From the NCBI GenBank assembly GCA_031841125.1, contig CM063110.1, positions 25,539,626 to 25,603,625 of the forward strand: DNA of 64,000 bases. Reading direction: 5' to 3'. The translations under genes and the position numbers were made by a program. The DNA is from Acanthococcus lagerstroemiae. Taxonomy: Eukaryota; Arthropoda; Insecta; Hemiptera; Eriococcidae. The notes under the pieces were generated by a model. It was not told the DNA's origin and searched no databases. It was given only the letters and a program-made list of their open reading frames with translations. This document shows positions 36,315-47,600 of the stretch, piece after piece (within the stretch, counting starts at the first letter, position 1; every line of letters begins with the position of its first letter).

Positions 36315-37988
36315 GGTTTTTTTTTTTTTTTTTTTTTTTTAATTTTTTAATAAAACAAAATGCTTTATAGGACATATACTATACTATACTGACCTGGGGA
36401 CCGCTTTTGCTTCTTGAGCTTATCGGCGCTCCGCAGGTCATTACAATTTTATTTACATGTAGGTAGTTTGTAACTTAAATTTTAACTGTATCTGTTGTAC
36501 CTTGTTATGTATAACTTCTCTTTATTATTCATGATTTGGTTGACATAATTAATTGTTTGTTTTTTGTGTGTTTTTTTGTCTGTGAACCAATTTTGATTAG
36601 ATTCTTTGTAATATATTAGGCCCGGATTTGTTTGAAAGTTGAACATGTTAAGAAAGTGTGGTCAATCAGGTCGTCACAATTTTGTTAAAAAATCTTAACA
36701 ATACCTATAAAACTACTTCTTTTTGTTCTTCATTATTTCATGGACATAGTTGATGGTATTTAATGTTTTTTCCTTATCTAGAAACCAGTTTTGATTTGAG
36801 TCTTCTATTTTGTATTTGATTCTGATTTGTTTGAAGGCTGAACAGTTTAAATATGTATGATCAGGGGTGTCTGTTATTTCTTTTTTGCAATTTATGCATG
36901 TGTCTGTATCTGTTATATTATATTTTTTGAGATATTCGCCAAAGTTACCGTGACCAGTTAAGAATTGAGTTAGGTGGTAGTTGGGTTTTAGTGTTTTGTT
37001 GTTAAGTCTGTCTTCAATTTTGGGGATCAGACTGAAAGTTCTTCTTCCTGTCGTTTCTGTATTGTATTCAGTTTGCCATTGGTTGTTGTATTTAGTTTTG
37101 ATTTTGTTGATGTTTTCTTTCTTTTGTTTTTCACTATTGCCGGATAGTTTGATGATTTTAATTTCATTACTTTTTTGTAACTGCAAGTCAATTGGTAGTA
37201 TCCCTGCAATTACATTAGTTGCTGTGTATGACACAGTTCTGTATGCCGATATAACACCTAACAGAATTTTCCTTTGCTCTCTTCTGATTTTTTTTTTATT
37301 TTTTTAATTTAGTCTGGGATAGTAAATTGTACTGCCATATTCAATTATAGATCTAAATAGCGCTGAGTATAGTATTTTCCTTTCAGTGTACTTCAAGCCA
37401 AATGTGTTATTATATAAACCAGTAATTTTAGAGTAGTATTTTTTTTATTTTTTCCAGTATGTAGTTAACATGACTGTTGAAATTTAGATTTTCATCTAGA
37501 ATAATTCCCAGGTACTTCATTTCTTTATTGATGATTATTTTTTGATTGTCTAGTTTGAGTTCTTTTTCTATGTCCTTTTTGATGGTTTCCTTTTTATGTT
37601 TTTTGGTTATTAGGATGCTATTGGTTTTTTGAGGGTTAATTTTTAGTCCTAGCTCTTGCAGTGTGTTATTAATTGTTTTTATAATGTCATTTATTTTTTT
37701 TATGTCTTCCATATTTTTGATCCCAGTCATTAGTAGGAGATCATCTGCGTAACTTATTAATTCCATATTGGTTTCCTTGTTGTCGCATGCATTATGTACT
37801 TTAGCCATGGCCGTATTGAAAATTGTTGGTGATAGCGCAGACCCCTGTGGAACTCCTGCTTTAAGTGTTTGTTGAAATATTATTGTTTCATTGTTGTAGA
37901 ACCTTATTTCTCTTTCGATTAGAAAGCTTTTAATTAGATTTAACATGTTATTTTGGATATTTCTTTCTTTAAGGTGATTCAGTATGGA
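36315..37988 (-). mobile_element. 5'-truncated R1-like LINE in the left arm, 12-bp target duplication
   Basis: Flanked by gtttctacggtg at 36,303-36,314 and 37,989-38,000. The right palindrome arm keeps the unfilled site as a single caccgtagaaac at 49,178-49,189. The poly(T) at 36,317-36,341 is the poly(A) tail of a minus-strand insert. Coding: RT palm at 37,946-37,428 with AGVPQGSALSPTIFN and SYADDLLL, a frameshift near 37,300 in an A-run, then the C-terminal domain (37,234-36,713) with HLTQFLTGHGNFGEYL and C-x2-C-x9-H-x4-C. Same clade as the GC-rich fragment at 17,077 but very AT-rich. At 36,530-36,690 lies a diverged duplicate of the end of the ORF (36,720-36,890). Confidence 0.88.
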
Positions 37989-39106
37989 GTTTCTACGGTG
38001 TTAAGAAGTGTTGGAAAACCTTTACTGTGAAGAGTTTTTTTTTTGTTTTTTTTTAATGCAAAATCTTTGTTTCTATTTAAATTTTAATTCAACGTGTTTA
38101 CAAAATCTTCGTTTTTATTTAAAATTTTGATTCGATGTACAAAAATGAAGGTACAAGCAGTTTGGACACGTATGAAACAAAATTTACGAGCAAAATGTAA
38201 TTTTACCAATTGATAATGGACGGCTTGTCCCGAAAAGATTTTTGAATCAAGCGAGTAGCAGTTCACAATGAAAAAGTGATTTGTATAGTAGATAAAAAAA
38301 GCGGAATCTAATGACATATAGCACTTACCTCTATTTGAATTGAAAATAATTCTTACACTTGAAGAAAGAAAAGAAAAAGAAAAAAAAACGAAAACACATG
38401 TTACAAATCGCGTGTTTCCACTTGTCACCAATTTGCTTCAGCGACGTGGAAACTATTCTGGATAGTGTTATTTCTATTCCTGAACACGAATAGGTATGAC
38501 CTTACTTTGATGACCAGATGGATAGTTTCGGAGATGTTGATAGGTGGTGGTATTAGAGTACATACCTTCTATTTTTTCATTTAAATTTACAATGTTGGTG
38601 GCCCGTCCCTGCTCTTCTTGAAGAAGGAAAATTATTTTTTCACAAAAAAAAAAAAAAAAATGACGATTAGTCTCATTTTGATCCGACATCATGATAAAAA
38701 TAAACGAGGGGAATTTCATGAAGCACCTTATACCTGCTGTTGTTGGAAGGGGCTAACTATAGAGCGTTCACCAATCCGGGATCAGTTACTCAGTGGCATC
38801 TATTCCATGAGGTTTGTGTCTTATGTGGACAGTTCAGTGTTCGGGAAAGATGTGTAATCCTGTGTTTTGGAGCAAAACTAAAAATGATATTATTTGTGCT
38901 TGTTATTTAAAATTCAGCTATATTATGTGGTTAATTAACGATCATATTTGAATCTTATTTCGAGTATGCGCCTTTTACAAATTATGTTTTATGATTCTAA
39001 TATCAGGAACATCAATGAATTTGCCTATTAATTATATTATGTAGGTAGGTACTTGATTTTCCTATCAATATTCATTTACAATTTTGATACTCAGTTATTA
39101 TTTTAT

Positions 39107-40750
39107 TTGCAGTTAATCCGGTGATTGTGTTTGGTGTTCCTAAGAGAGTTTTCGCATTACAGAGTGAGTACATCGCATTCATTTAGAATTATAATTGATA
39201 CTTATTATCAAAGGCTTTGCGAGGGGGTGTTTGTGTTTGATAGACCTTTCCCACCCACCAATCTAGTTTTCATTCGGTTTGAGCCATTGAGTCGCCGCAT
39301 TTTCAACCACCGGCTTGCCATTTTTGCATTTGGTCTGTAGTTTTTGGAAAGTTTTCATTTGGTTTCAGCCAATTAGTCGATATTTGAGGCTTCCATGTCA
39401 GCTACAAATGAAAAAGTCCGTTCATTTTCTTTGTTTACTTGCCTATACCTCCACCCATTCACCCGCGCAAGGGCTCGTGACGCTACTGGTCGTCATTTGA
39501 TTGTGTATAGGTGATACAGTAATCATGTTAAGTGTTCCCGCAGGTGGTTTCAGATAACAGTGGATACATGGCATTTATTTGGAAATTTTTAATGTGTTAT
39601 ATTTTCCTTTTTTGATTGCTTGCAGGTACCCCAGTGATCGTATGCAATGTTTCTAATTGCGCTTGCAGTTTACATAGAGTACATCTGAGTTGCTTTTTGT
39701 GGTTGCAAACAGTAGCGTAAATGAAGTGGAGGATATGAGGATAATATACTCCACTCCTCTCAGAGCCAGGAGAAAAAGTAGAATGTTTCCATTTACCGAC
39801 CAACTTTCAAAATTCTGGCAAATTTTTCTGTAGATCCGCCTCTATATTCTACCTACAATATTTTTACTTATCCTCCAAAACTCGGAAGAACATCCCATTT
39901 ACGCTACTGATAGTGAAATCTCGAGTGTAATACACAGTTTTATACCTCGGATTTTGTAATCTAAAATTGGGAAAAAAATGAATCTAAATTTTAGACAATA
40001 GCGCGCCGACGCGTAACCAATATGCTCGAGATTTTACTGCAGTTCTTGTTGCTACTAAATGCGTATGAAAAGTGAGAGATGCTTTACCAAAATGCAGTAA
40101 GTCTATGTTTGTGTTTTAAAATTTTTTTTTTTTTAATTTTGAAGTTCGGATCAGGGTAAAGTGCTCTAACATCTACCCTTTTACTCATCCCAAAATTTTA
40201 GTAGGTACTTCAATATGAATTTTTTTTTTTAGAAGTTTGGCTATGCTGCATTATAGAACCATTCTATGCGCACAAAATTCTCATTACAAAATTTTCGAAG
40301 ATTGATTCTACAAAAGTACTTAAAATTAATTGGCCTTTTAAATTTGGGTTCCTGATATCCCCCGCTCAAAAAAGTCCAAAAAAAAAATAAGCAATGGAAA
40401 AGTATGTGTATTATTACTATTACACAGGAATGTACGAAAACGTAGATATTATTATCATCAACTTGGAATGGTATTTTCTTATAATTTACAATAAGAACGT
40501 TGAAAATCTGCTTAAATAGAGAACTTTTGGCACTCACCATCGCTTCCTTGCTATAACGTACTTATTTTCGTCATCTGTGATGCAAGTAATTCGTAATTTA
40601 TAACGGATGAAATAATATGGTGGTCGATATTACGCGCTAGGTGATATTAGAGCATTTTGCCTTACAGTAGATAGGTACGTCGAATTTATTAAAAATTTTT
40701 GAAGTGTTTTTTTGGTTTACAGATACCCTAGTGATTGTTTTCAGTGTTCC
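39107..40750 (+). repeat. Four exon-like repeats in the palindrome arm
   Basis: A similar ~40-base core recurs at about 39,116, 39,511, 39,627 and 40,723. The cores at 39,116, 39,627 and 40,723 follow a ...gcag or ...acag that looks like a splice acceptor. Translated, they read NPVIVFGVP, DTVIMLSVP, GTPVIVCNV and DTLVIVFSVP. The first is followed after about 30 bases by gtgagt. The mirrored set lies on the minus strand at about 46,400-48,040. Whether these are remnants of a duplicated exon or non-coding repeats is open. Confidence 0.45.
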
Positions 40751-41150
40751 AGGTGGCGATTGCTTGAGGAATGGTCTCACTCACAAATTGCCCTCAGTCC
40801 ACAACATGAGCTTGTTAAAAATTGAAAAAAATAACTTTTAATTAATATAGGTACAACGAAAAATTGGAACATGTAGCTTTTAACATCCTCCCTGGCAGTT
40901 AGCTTTTTTTTATTTTTATTTTTTCCTTTTACTAAGGGCAGTTTGTGAATTCATTTTTCATTTGCTACTGATTGTGATATCTCGAGTATAACCCGTCTCC
41001 GATTTGGTAATCTAATTGGAAATTGATCTGAAATTGAGAAAAATGGTGCGTACGCGCTGACTTACTATACTCGAGATTTTACTGTAGTTCTTGTTACTAA
41101 GTAAGTATGAATAAGTAAAAAATGCTGTACTAAAATGCGGTAAGTCCGTG
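39890..41150. repeat. Diverged ~1.07-kb tandem unit with CTCGAG inverted pairs
   Basis: 39,900-40,115 and 40,970-41,150 are alignable: agtgaaatctcgag / gtgatatctcgag, then atgctcgagattttactg / atactcgagattttactg, then aaaatgc.gtaagtc. Within each unit the two CTCGAG blocks are inverted to each other. The mirror lies at about 46,000-47,260. Confidence 0.65.
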
Positions 41151-42559
41151 TTTTTATTATTTTTGGATTTGCGAGATGGTTTCAGCCCTAACCTATCAAT
41201 AACATTGTACTTTTGAAAATGAAATCATCAATTCAAGTAGCAATAAAAAAACAAAACTGAAATTTGTAGGCTATTTTTCCTGCCTTGTGCGCAATTTTGA
41301 AACACGGACTTACTGTGTCTTCGAACGACTTTAATAATGAAGAACACTTAGGAGAGGCCTTATAACTATATTTATTCTGAAAAATTAATTTCCAAAACGC
41401 AGCGAGTTTATTCGCTGCTTGCATTTGAATTCCACAAGGAATATTCTTTGGTTTTCGCGAAACTTTCGAAAAAAACTGACGTCTGCAAACAGTTTTTCTG
41501 AGATTTCAGAAAAAGGGACTTGCACTGTTTTCAAGTAAGCTGTGCTTAACTGTTCTTCATTAACCGAAGTTCCAATACCCCTCTCTTTCTCCTATTTTCG
41601 CCTTTCTACTCCTTTCTTCTTTTCTCCCAATCCTTTCTCCATCTTCTTTCCTTTCTACACCCTTTCCTTCTGCTCTCCTCTGCTTCTTTTCCTCACTTAT
41701 CCTCATGTCCAAGTCCTTGCTCCTCCTCTCGCCTCTTCCTTTTGTTCTACTCCTCGTTCAGTCTTCCTGTTGCATCTCTAACTCTTCCTTTCTCCTCCAC
41801 CTTCCTGCTCCTTTCTTCTTTGCTCTTATCGTCATGTCCTCGTCCTTCCTTCCTCTCACCTTTTTATCTTTTGTGCAACTCCTGTTCTTGGCTCCTTGTT
41901 CCTCCTCCTCTGCCTTTCTGCTCTTACTTCTCTCCTCCTCTTACCCCTTCTTTTATTTTGTGCTACTCCTGCCTATCGCTCCTTGTTCCTGCTTTCTCTC
42001 TACTCTTCCATCCTGCACCCCCTCTCTCTTCCTCTCTTTCCCCAAATCTGCTTGCCTTTCTTCTTTAAGCCTCTTTTTATTCTCATATCCCAGTCCTATC
42101 TCCTCTTCCCCATTCTACCCTCTCCCATCTTCGCTTCTACCCTTCACCCCCTTCTCACCTTTTCTCTTCCCTCCTTGCTGCTCCTTTTTTCCTCATTTCC
42201 TCTCAATCCTTTTCTCTTAGTCACTTCTTTCATATCTTCTTTGCTTCTTTTTTGCTCCTCCTCTCTCCGCTTCTTTCCTTTTTGTGCTACTCCTGTTCCC
42301 CAGCCCTTCACTCCTTGTTCTTGTCCCCTCCCTTTTTGCTCCTTTCTTCCTCATTACCCCTTTTTTTAAAAGCCTTTTTCCCTCTCAGGTCTTCCTTTCT
42401 CCTCCAACTTCCTGCTCCTTTCTTACTCCACTTCTTCTTCCTTTCCCTTCCATTCCGCCTTCTCTCCTCTCCTCCTCTTCTCTTTTCCTACTTTACTCCA
42501 TCTGTACCACTCTTCTACTCTCTCCCTTCCTTGCTTCTTCTTCGCTCCTTGCTTCTCTT

Positions 42560-43080
42560 CCCCTGGAGACAGCGAGAAGAGAAGGAAGTGTTGAGAGGGA
42601 GTAGTGAAGAAGAGGGAGGTGGAGCTGCCTCTCCCAGTGTCCCCCTTCCTCTCTCCTCTTCTCCGTTCTTCCCTCTGCCTCTCTAAGAGGTTTCCTTCCC
42701 ATCTTCCTCCTTCCCACCTCCTCTTCTCTTCACCATGTTCCTCCCTCTTCTCTGTCACTCCTTCCTTATCCTCTCTCCTCCTCTTCTCTCTCCCTTCATG
42801 CTTCTTCTCTTCTTGCTTCTCTTCCCTGAAAAGAGCGAGGAGAGAAGGAAGTATGGTGAGGGAGCAACGAAGAAGAGGGAGGTGGAGCGGCCACTCCCAG
42901 TGTCCCTTCCGCTCTTCTTTTCTCCGTTCTTCCCTCTGCCTCTCTAAGAGGTCTTCCCATCTTCCTCCTTCCCATCTTCTTCCTTCCCACCTTCTCCTCT
43001 CCCTTTCTCCTCTGCCTTTCCTCTCACCCTTTCTCCTCTCTTCTCTCCCTCTTCTCTGCCTCTCCTTCCTTATCCTGTCT
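42560..43080. repeat. ~260-bp tandem unit, two copies (left arm)
   Basis: The marker ctctaagagg occurs at 42,681 and 42,942. Each unit joins a purine block (agaagagggaggtggagc) to a pyrimidine block (ctctccgttcttccctctg). Confidence 0.8.
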
Positions 43081-43395
43081 CCTCCTCTCGTCTCTCCCTT
43101 CCTTGCTTCTCCCCTATCCTCGCCCTTTCTTGCTTCTCTTCATCCTTATGGAGAGAAGTCGGAGGCGAGAAAGTGGGAGATGAGGAAGAGGGAGGAAGAA
43201 GGAGTGGATAGATCGAAGGAGATGCAGGAGAAGGAGGAAAGAGAAAGGGAGAGGAGAAGGAGAAGAAGAAGGCGATGAAGAAGGGGAGAAGAGAGAGAAA
43301 GAAAGAGTGTGTGTGTCTGTGTGTGTGAGAGTGAGAGAGAGTGGTGAGAGAGAGGAGAGAGAGTGGAGAAAGAGTGGTGAGAGAGAGGAGAGAGA

Positions 43396-43396
43396 G

Positions 43397-43456
<60 letters not shown>
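43396..43456. repeat. (GA)n microsatellite at the palindrome tip
   Basis: More than twenty ga dinucleotides precede a GC-rich spacer containing gcgggtcccggggccctc. The mirror (ct)n lies at about 43,530-43,550 and is shorter. Confidence 0.9.
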
Positions 43457-43457
<1 letters not shown>

Positions 43458-43525
43458 AGAGTCTGTGTGTGGCGGGTCCCGGGGCCCTCTTCCACTCGCC
43501 TCCCACCTCCTCACTGCCCCCTCAC
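43455..43525. other. Spacer at the centre of the palindrome
   Basis: About 70 bp that do not pair between arms. It contains gcgggtcccggggccctc and a pyrimidine-rich tail. It is the most GC-rich short piece of the palindrome and marks the centre of symmetry (left plus right coordinates sum to about 86,910 near the tip). Confidence 0.7.
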
Positions 43526-43859
43526 ACACACTCTCTCTCTCTCTCTCTCTCTCCACTCTCTCACCACTCTCTCTCCACTCTCACACACATAAGACACACA
43601 CGCTCTTTCTTTCTCTCTCTTCTCCCCTTCTTCATCGCCTTCTTCTTCTCCTTCTCCTCTCCCTTTCTCTTTCCTCCTTCTCCTACATCTCCTTCGATCT
43701 ATCCACTCCTTCTTCCTCCCTCTTCCTCATCTCCCACTTTCTCGCCTCCGACTTCTCTCCATAAGGATGAAGAGAAGCAAGAAAGGGCGAGGATAGGGGA
43801 GAAGCAAGGAAGGGAGAGACGAGAGGAGGAGACAGGATAAGGAAGGAGAGGCAGAGAAG

Positions 43860-44640
43860 AGGGAGAGAAGAGAGGAGAAAGGGGGAGGCAGAGGAGAAAG
43901 GGGGGAAGGAAGAAGATGGGAAGGAGGAAGATGGGAAGACCTCTTAGAGAGGCAGAGGGAACAACGGAGAAAAGAAGAGCGGAAGGGACACTGGGAGTGG
44001 CAGCTCCACCTCCCTCTTCTTCGTTGCTCCCTCACCATACTTCCTTCTCTCCTCGCTCTTTTCAGGGAAGAGAAGCAAGAAGAGAAGAAGCAGTGAAGGG
44101 AGAGAGAAGAGGAGGAGAGAGGATAAGGAAGGAGTGACAGAGAAGAGGGAGGAACATGGTGAAGAGAAGAGGAGTTGGGAAGGAGGAAGATGGGAAGGAA
44201 ACCTCTTAGAGGGGCAGAGGGAAGAACGGAGAAAAAAAGAGAGGAAGGGACACTGTGAGTGGCAGCTCCACCACCCTCTTCTTCACTGCTCCCTCTCCAT
44301 ACTTCTCTCCTTGCTCTTTCCAGGGAAGAGAAGCAAGGAGTGAAGAAGCAGTGAAGGGAGAGAGGAGAGGAGGACAGAGGATAAGGAAGGAGAGACAGAG
44401 AAGAGGGAGGAACATAGTGAAGAGAGGAGGAGATAGGAAGGAGGAAGATGGGAAGGAAACCTCTTAGAGAGGCAGAGGGAAGAACGGTGAAGAGGAGAGA
44501 GGAAGGGACACTGGGAGAGGCAGCTCCACCTCCCTCTTCTTCACTACTCCCTCTCCACACTTCCTTCTCTTCTCGCTGTCTCCAGGGGAAGAGAAGCAAG
44601 GAGCGAAGAAGAAGCAAGGAAGGGAGAGAGTAGAAGAGTG
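43860..44640. repeat. ~260-bp tandem unit, three copies (right arm)
   Basis: The marker cctcttagag occurs at 43,940, 44,202 and 44,460. The mirrored left arm has only two, which accounts for the shift of about 240 in coordinate sum between the tip and outer parts. Confidence 0.8.
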
Positions 44641-47600
44641 GTACAGATGGAGTAAAGTAGGAAAAGAGAAGAGGAGGAGAGGAGAGAAGGCGGAATGGAA
44701 GGGAAAGGAAGAAGAAGTGAGTAAGAAAGGAGCAGGAAGTTGGAGGAGAAAGGAAGACCTGAGAGGGAAAAAGGCTTTTAAAAAAAGGGGTAATGAGGAA
44801 GAAAGGAGCAAAAAGGGAGGGGACAAGAACAAGGAGTGAAGGGCTGGGGAACAGGAGTAGCACAAAAAGGAAAGAAGCGGAGAGAGGAGGAGCAAAAAAG
44901 AAGCAAAGAAGATATGAAAGAAGTGACTAAGAGAAAAGGATTGAGAGGAAATGAGGAAAAAAGGAGCAGCAAGGAGGGAAGAGAAAAGGTGAGAAGGGGG
45001 TGAAGGGTAGAAGCGGAGATGGGAGAGGGTAGAATGGGGAAGAGGAGATAGGACTGGGATATGAGAATAAAAAGAGGCTTAAAGAAGAAAGGCAAGCAGA
45101 TTTGGCGAAAGAGAGGAAGAGAGAGGGGGTGCAGGATGGAAGAGTAGAGAGAAAGCAGGAACAAGGAGCGATAGGCAGGAGTAGCACAAAATAAAAGAAG
45201 GGGTAAGAGGAGGAGAGAAGTAAGAGCAGAAAGGCAGAGGAGGAGGAACAAGGAGCCAAGAACAGGAGTTGCACAAAAGATAAAAAGGTGAGAGGAAGGA
45301 AGGACGAGGACATGACGATAAGAGCAAAGAAGAAAGGAGCAGGAAGGTGGAGGAGAAAGGAAGAGTTAGAGATGCAACAGGAAGACTGAACGAGGAGTAG
45401 AACAAAAGGAAGAGGCGAGAGGAGGAGCAAGGACTTGGACATGAGGATAAGTGAGGAAAAGAAGCAGAGGAGAGCAGAAGGAAAGGGTGTAGAAAGGAAA
45501 GAAGATGGAGAAAGGATTGGGAGAAAAGAAGAAAGGAGTAGAAAGGCGAAAATAGGAGAAAGAGAGGGGTATTGGAACTTCGGTTAATGAAGAACAGTTA
45601 AGCACAGCTTACTTGAAAACAGTGCAAGTCCCTTTTTCTGAAATCTCAGAAAAACTGTTTGCAGACGTCAGTTTTTTTCGAAAGTTTCGCGAAAACCAAA
45701 GAATATTCCTTGTGGAATTCAAATGCAAGCAGCGAATAAACTCGCTGCGTTTTGGAAATTAATTTTTCAGAATAAATATAGTTATAAGGCCTCTCCTAAG
45801 TGTTCTTCATTATTAAAGTCGTTCGAAGACACAGTAAGTCCGTGTTTCAAAATTGCGCACAAGGCAGGAAAAATAGCCTACAAATTTCAGTTTTGTTTTT
45901 TTATTGCTACTTGAATTGATGATTTCATTTTCGAAAGTACAATGTTATTGATAGGTTAGGGCTGAAACCATCTCGCAAATCCAAAAATAATAAAAACACG
46001 GACTTACCGCATTTTAGTACAGCATTTTTTACTTATTCATACTTACTTAGTAACAAGAACTACAGTAAAATCTCGAGTATAGTAAGTCAGCGCGTACGCA
46101 CCATTTTTCTCAATTTCAGATCAATTTCCAATTAGATTACCAAATCGGAGACGGGTTATACTCGAGATATCACAATCAGTAGCAAATGAAAAATGAATTC
46201 ACAAACTGCCCTTAGTAAAAGGAAAAAATAAAAAAAAAAAAAAAAAAGCTAACTGCCAGGGAGGATGTTAAAAGCTACATGTTCCAATTTTTCGTTGTAC
46301 CTATATTAAAAGTTATTTTTTTCAATTTTTAACAAGCTCATGTTGTGGACTGAGGGCAATTTGTGAGTGAGACCATTCCTCAAGCAATCGCCACCTGGAA
46401 CACTGAAAACAATCACTAGGGTATCTGTAAACCAAAAAAACACTTCAAAAATTTTTAATAAATTCGACGTACCTATCTACTGTAAGGCAAAATGCTCTAA
46501 TATCACCTAGCGCGTAATATCGACCACCATATTATTTCATCCGTTATAAATTACGAATTACTTGCATCACAGATGACGAAAATAAGTACGTTATAGCAAG
46601 GAAGCGATGGTGAGTGCCAAAAGTTCTCTATTTAAGCAGATTTTCAACGTTCTTATTGTAAATTATAAGAAAATACCATTCCAAGTTGATGATAATAATA
46701 TCTACGTTTTCGTACATTCCTGTGTAATAGTAATAATACACATACTTTTCCATTGCTTATTTTTTTTTTGGACTTTTTTGAGCGGGGGATATCAGGAACC
46801 CAAATTTAAAAGGCCAATTAATTTTAAGTACTTTTGTAGAATCAATCTTCGAAAATTTTGTAATGAGAATTTTGTGCGCATAGAATGGTTCTATAATGCA
46901 GCATAGCCAAACTTCTAAAAAAAAAAATTCATATTGAAGTACCTACTAAAATTTTGGGATGAGTAAAAGGGTAGATGTTAGAGCACTTTACCCTGATCCG
47001 AACTTCAAAATTAAAAAAAAAAAAAATTTTAAAACACAAACATAGACTTACTGCATTTTGGTAAAGCATCTCTCACTTTTCATACGCATTTAGTAGCAAC
47101 AAGAACTGCAGTAAAATCTCGAGCATATTGGTTACGCGTCGGCGCGCTATTGTCTAAAATTTAGATTCATTTTTTTCCCAATTTTAGATTACAAAATCCG
47201 AGGTATAAAACTGTGTATTACACTCGAGATTTCACTATCAGTAGCGTAAATGGGATGTTCTTCCGAGTTTTGGAGGATAAGTAAAAATATTGTAGGTAGA
47301 ATATAGAGGCGGATCTACAGAAAAATTTGCCAGAATTTTGAAAGTTGGTCGGTAAATGGAAACATTCTACTTTTTCTCCTGGCTCTGAGAGGAGTGGAGT
47401 ATATTATCCTCATATCCTCCACTTCATTTACGCTACTGTTTGCAACCACAAAAAGCAACTCAGATGTACTCTATGTAAACTGCAAGCGCAATTAGAAACA
47501 TTGCATACGATCACTGGGGTACCTGCAAGCAATCAAAAAAGGAAAATATAACACATTAAAAATTTCCAAATAAATGCCATGTATCCACTGTTATCTGAAA

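Larger units (their letters stand above)
30700..43455. repeat. Left arm of giant palindrome
   Basis: The reverse complement of this arm is found in order at 43,525-57,445. Anchors include 31,685-31,930 with 56,157-56,402, 32,650-32,880 with 54,677-54,907, 34,783-35,037 with 50,456-50,710, 39,597-39,803 with 47,345-47,551 and 41,233-41,424 with 45,723-45,914. Inner parts are almost identical; outer parts carry more substitutions and indels. No conserved coding gene was recognised. Arm-specific insertion: the R1-like LINE at 36,315-37,988. Arm-specific deletion: about 23 bp near 39,308. Confidence 0.95.
41540..45605. repeat. Polypyrimidine/polypurine core of the palindrome
   Basis: From 41,540 to 43,140 the plus strand is mostly C and T; near 43,145-43,460 it is G and A; 43,525-43,745 is again C and T; 43,760-45,600 is G and A. 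Long frames here are low-complexity artefacts rich in Leu/Ser/Phe or Arg/Glu. Mirror-symmetric purine tracts of this kind can form triplex (H-DNA) structures. Confidence 0.9.

Noticed and set aside
41700..45450. Long open frames of 100-378 codons rich in Leu/Ser/Phe/Pro or Arg/Glu/Lys
   Set aside because: They follow from the polypyrimidine/polypurine composition, occur in several frames at once and mirror each other across the palindrome; no domain or splice context.
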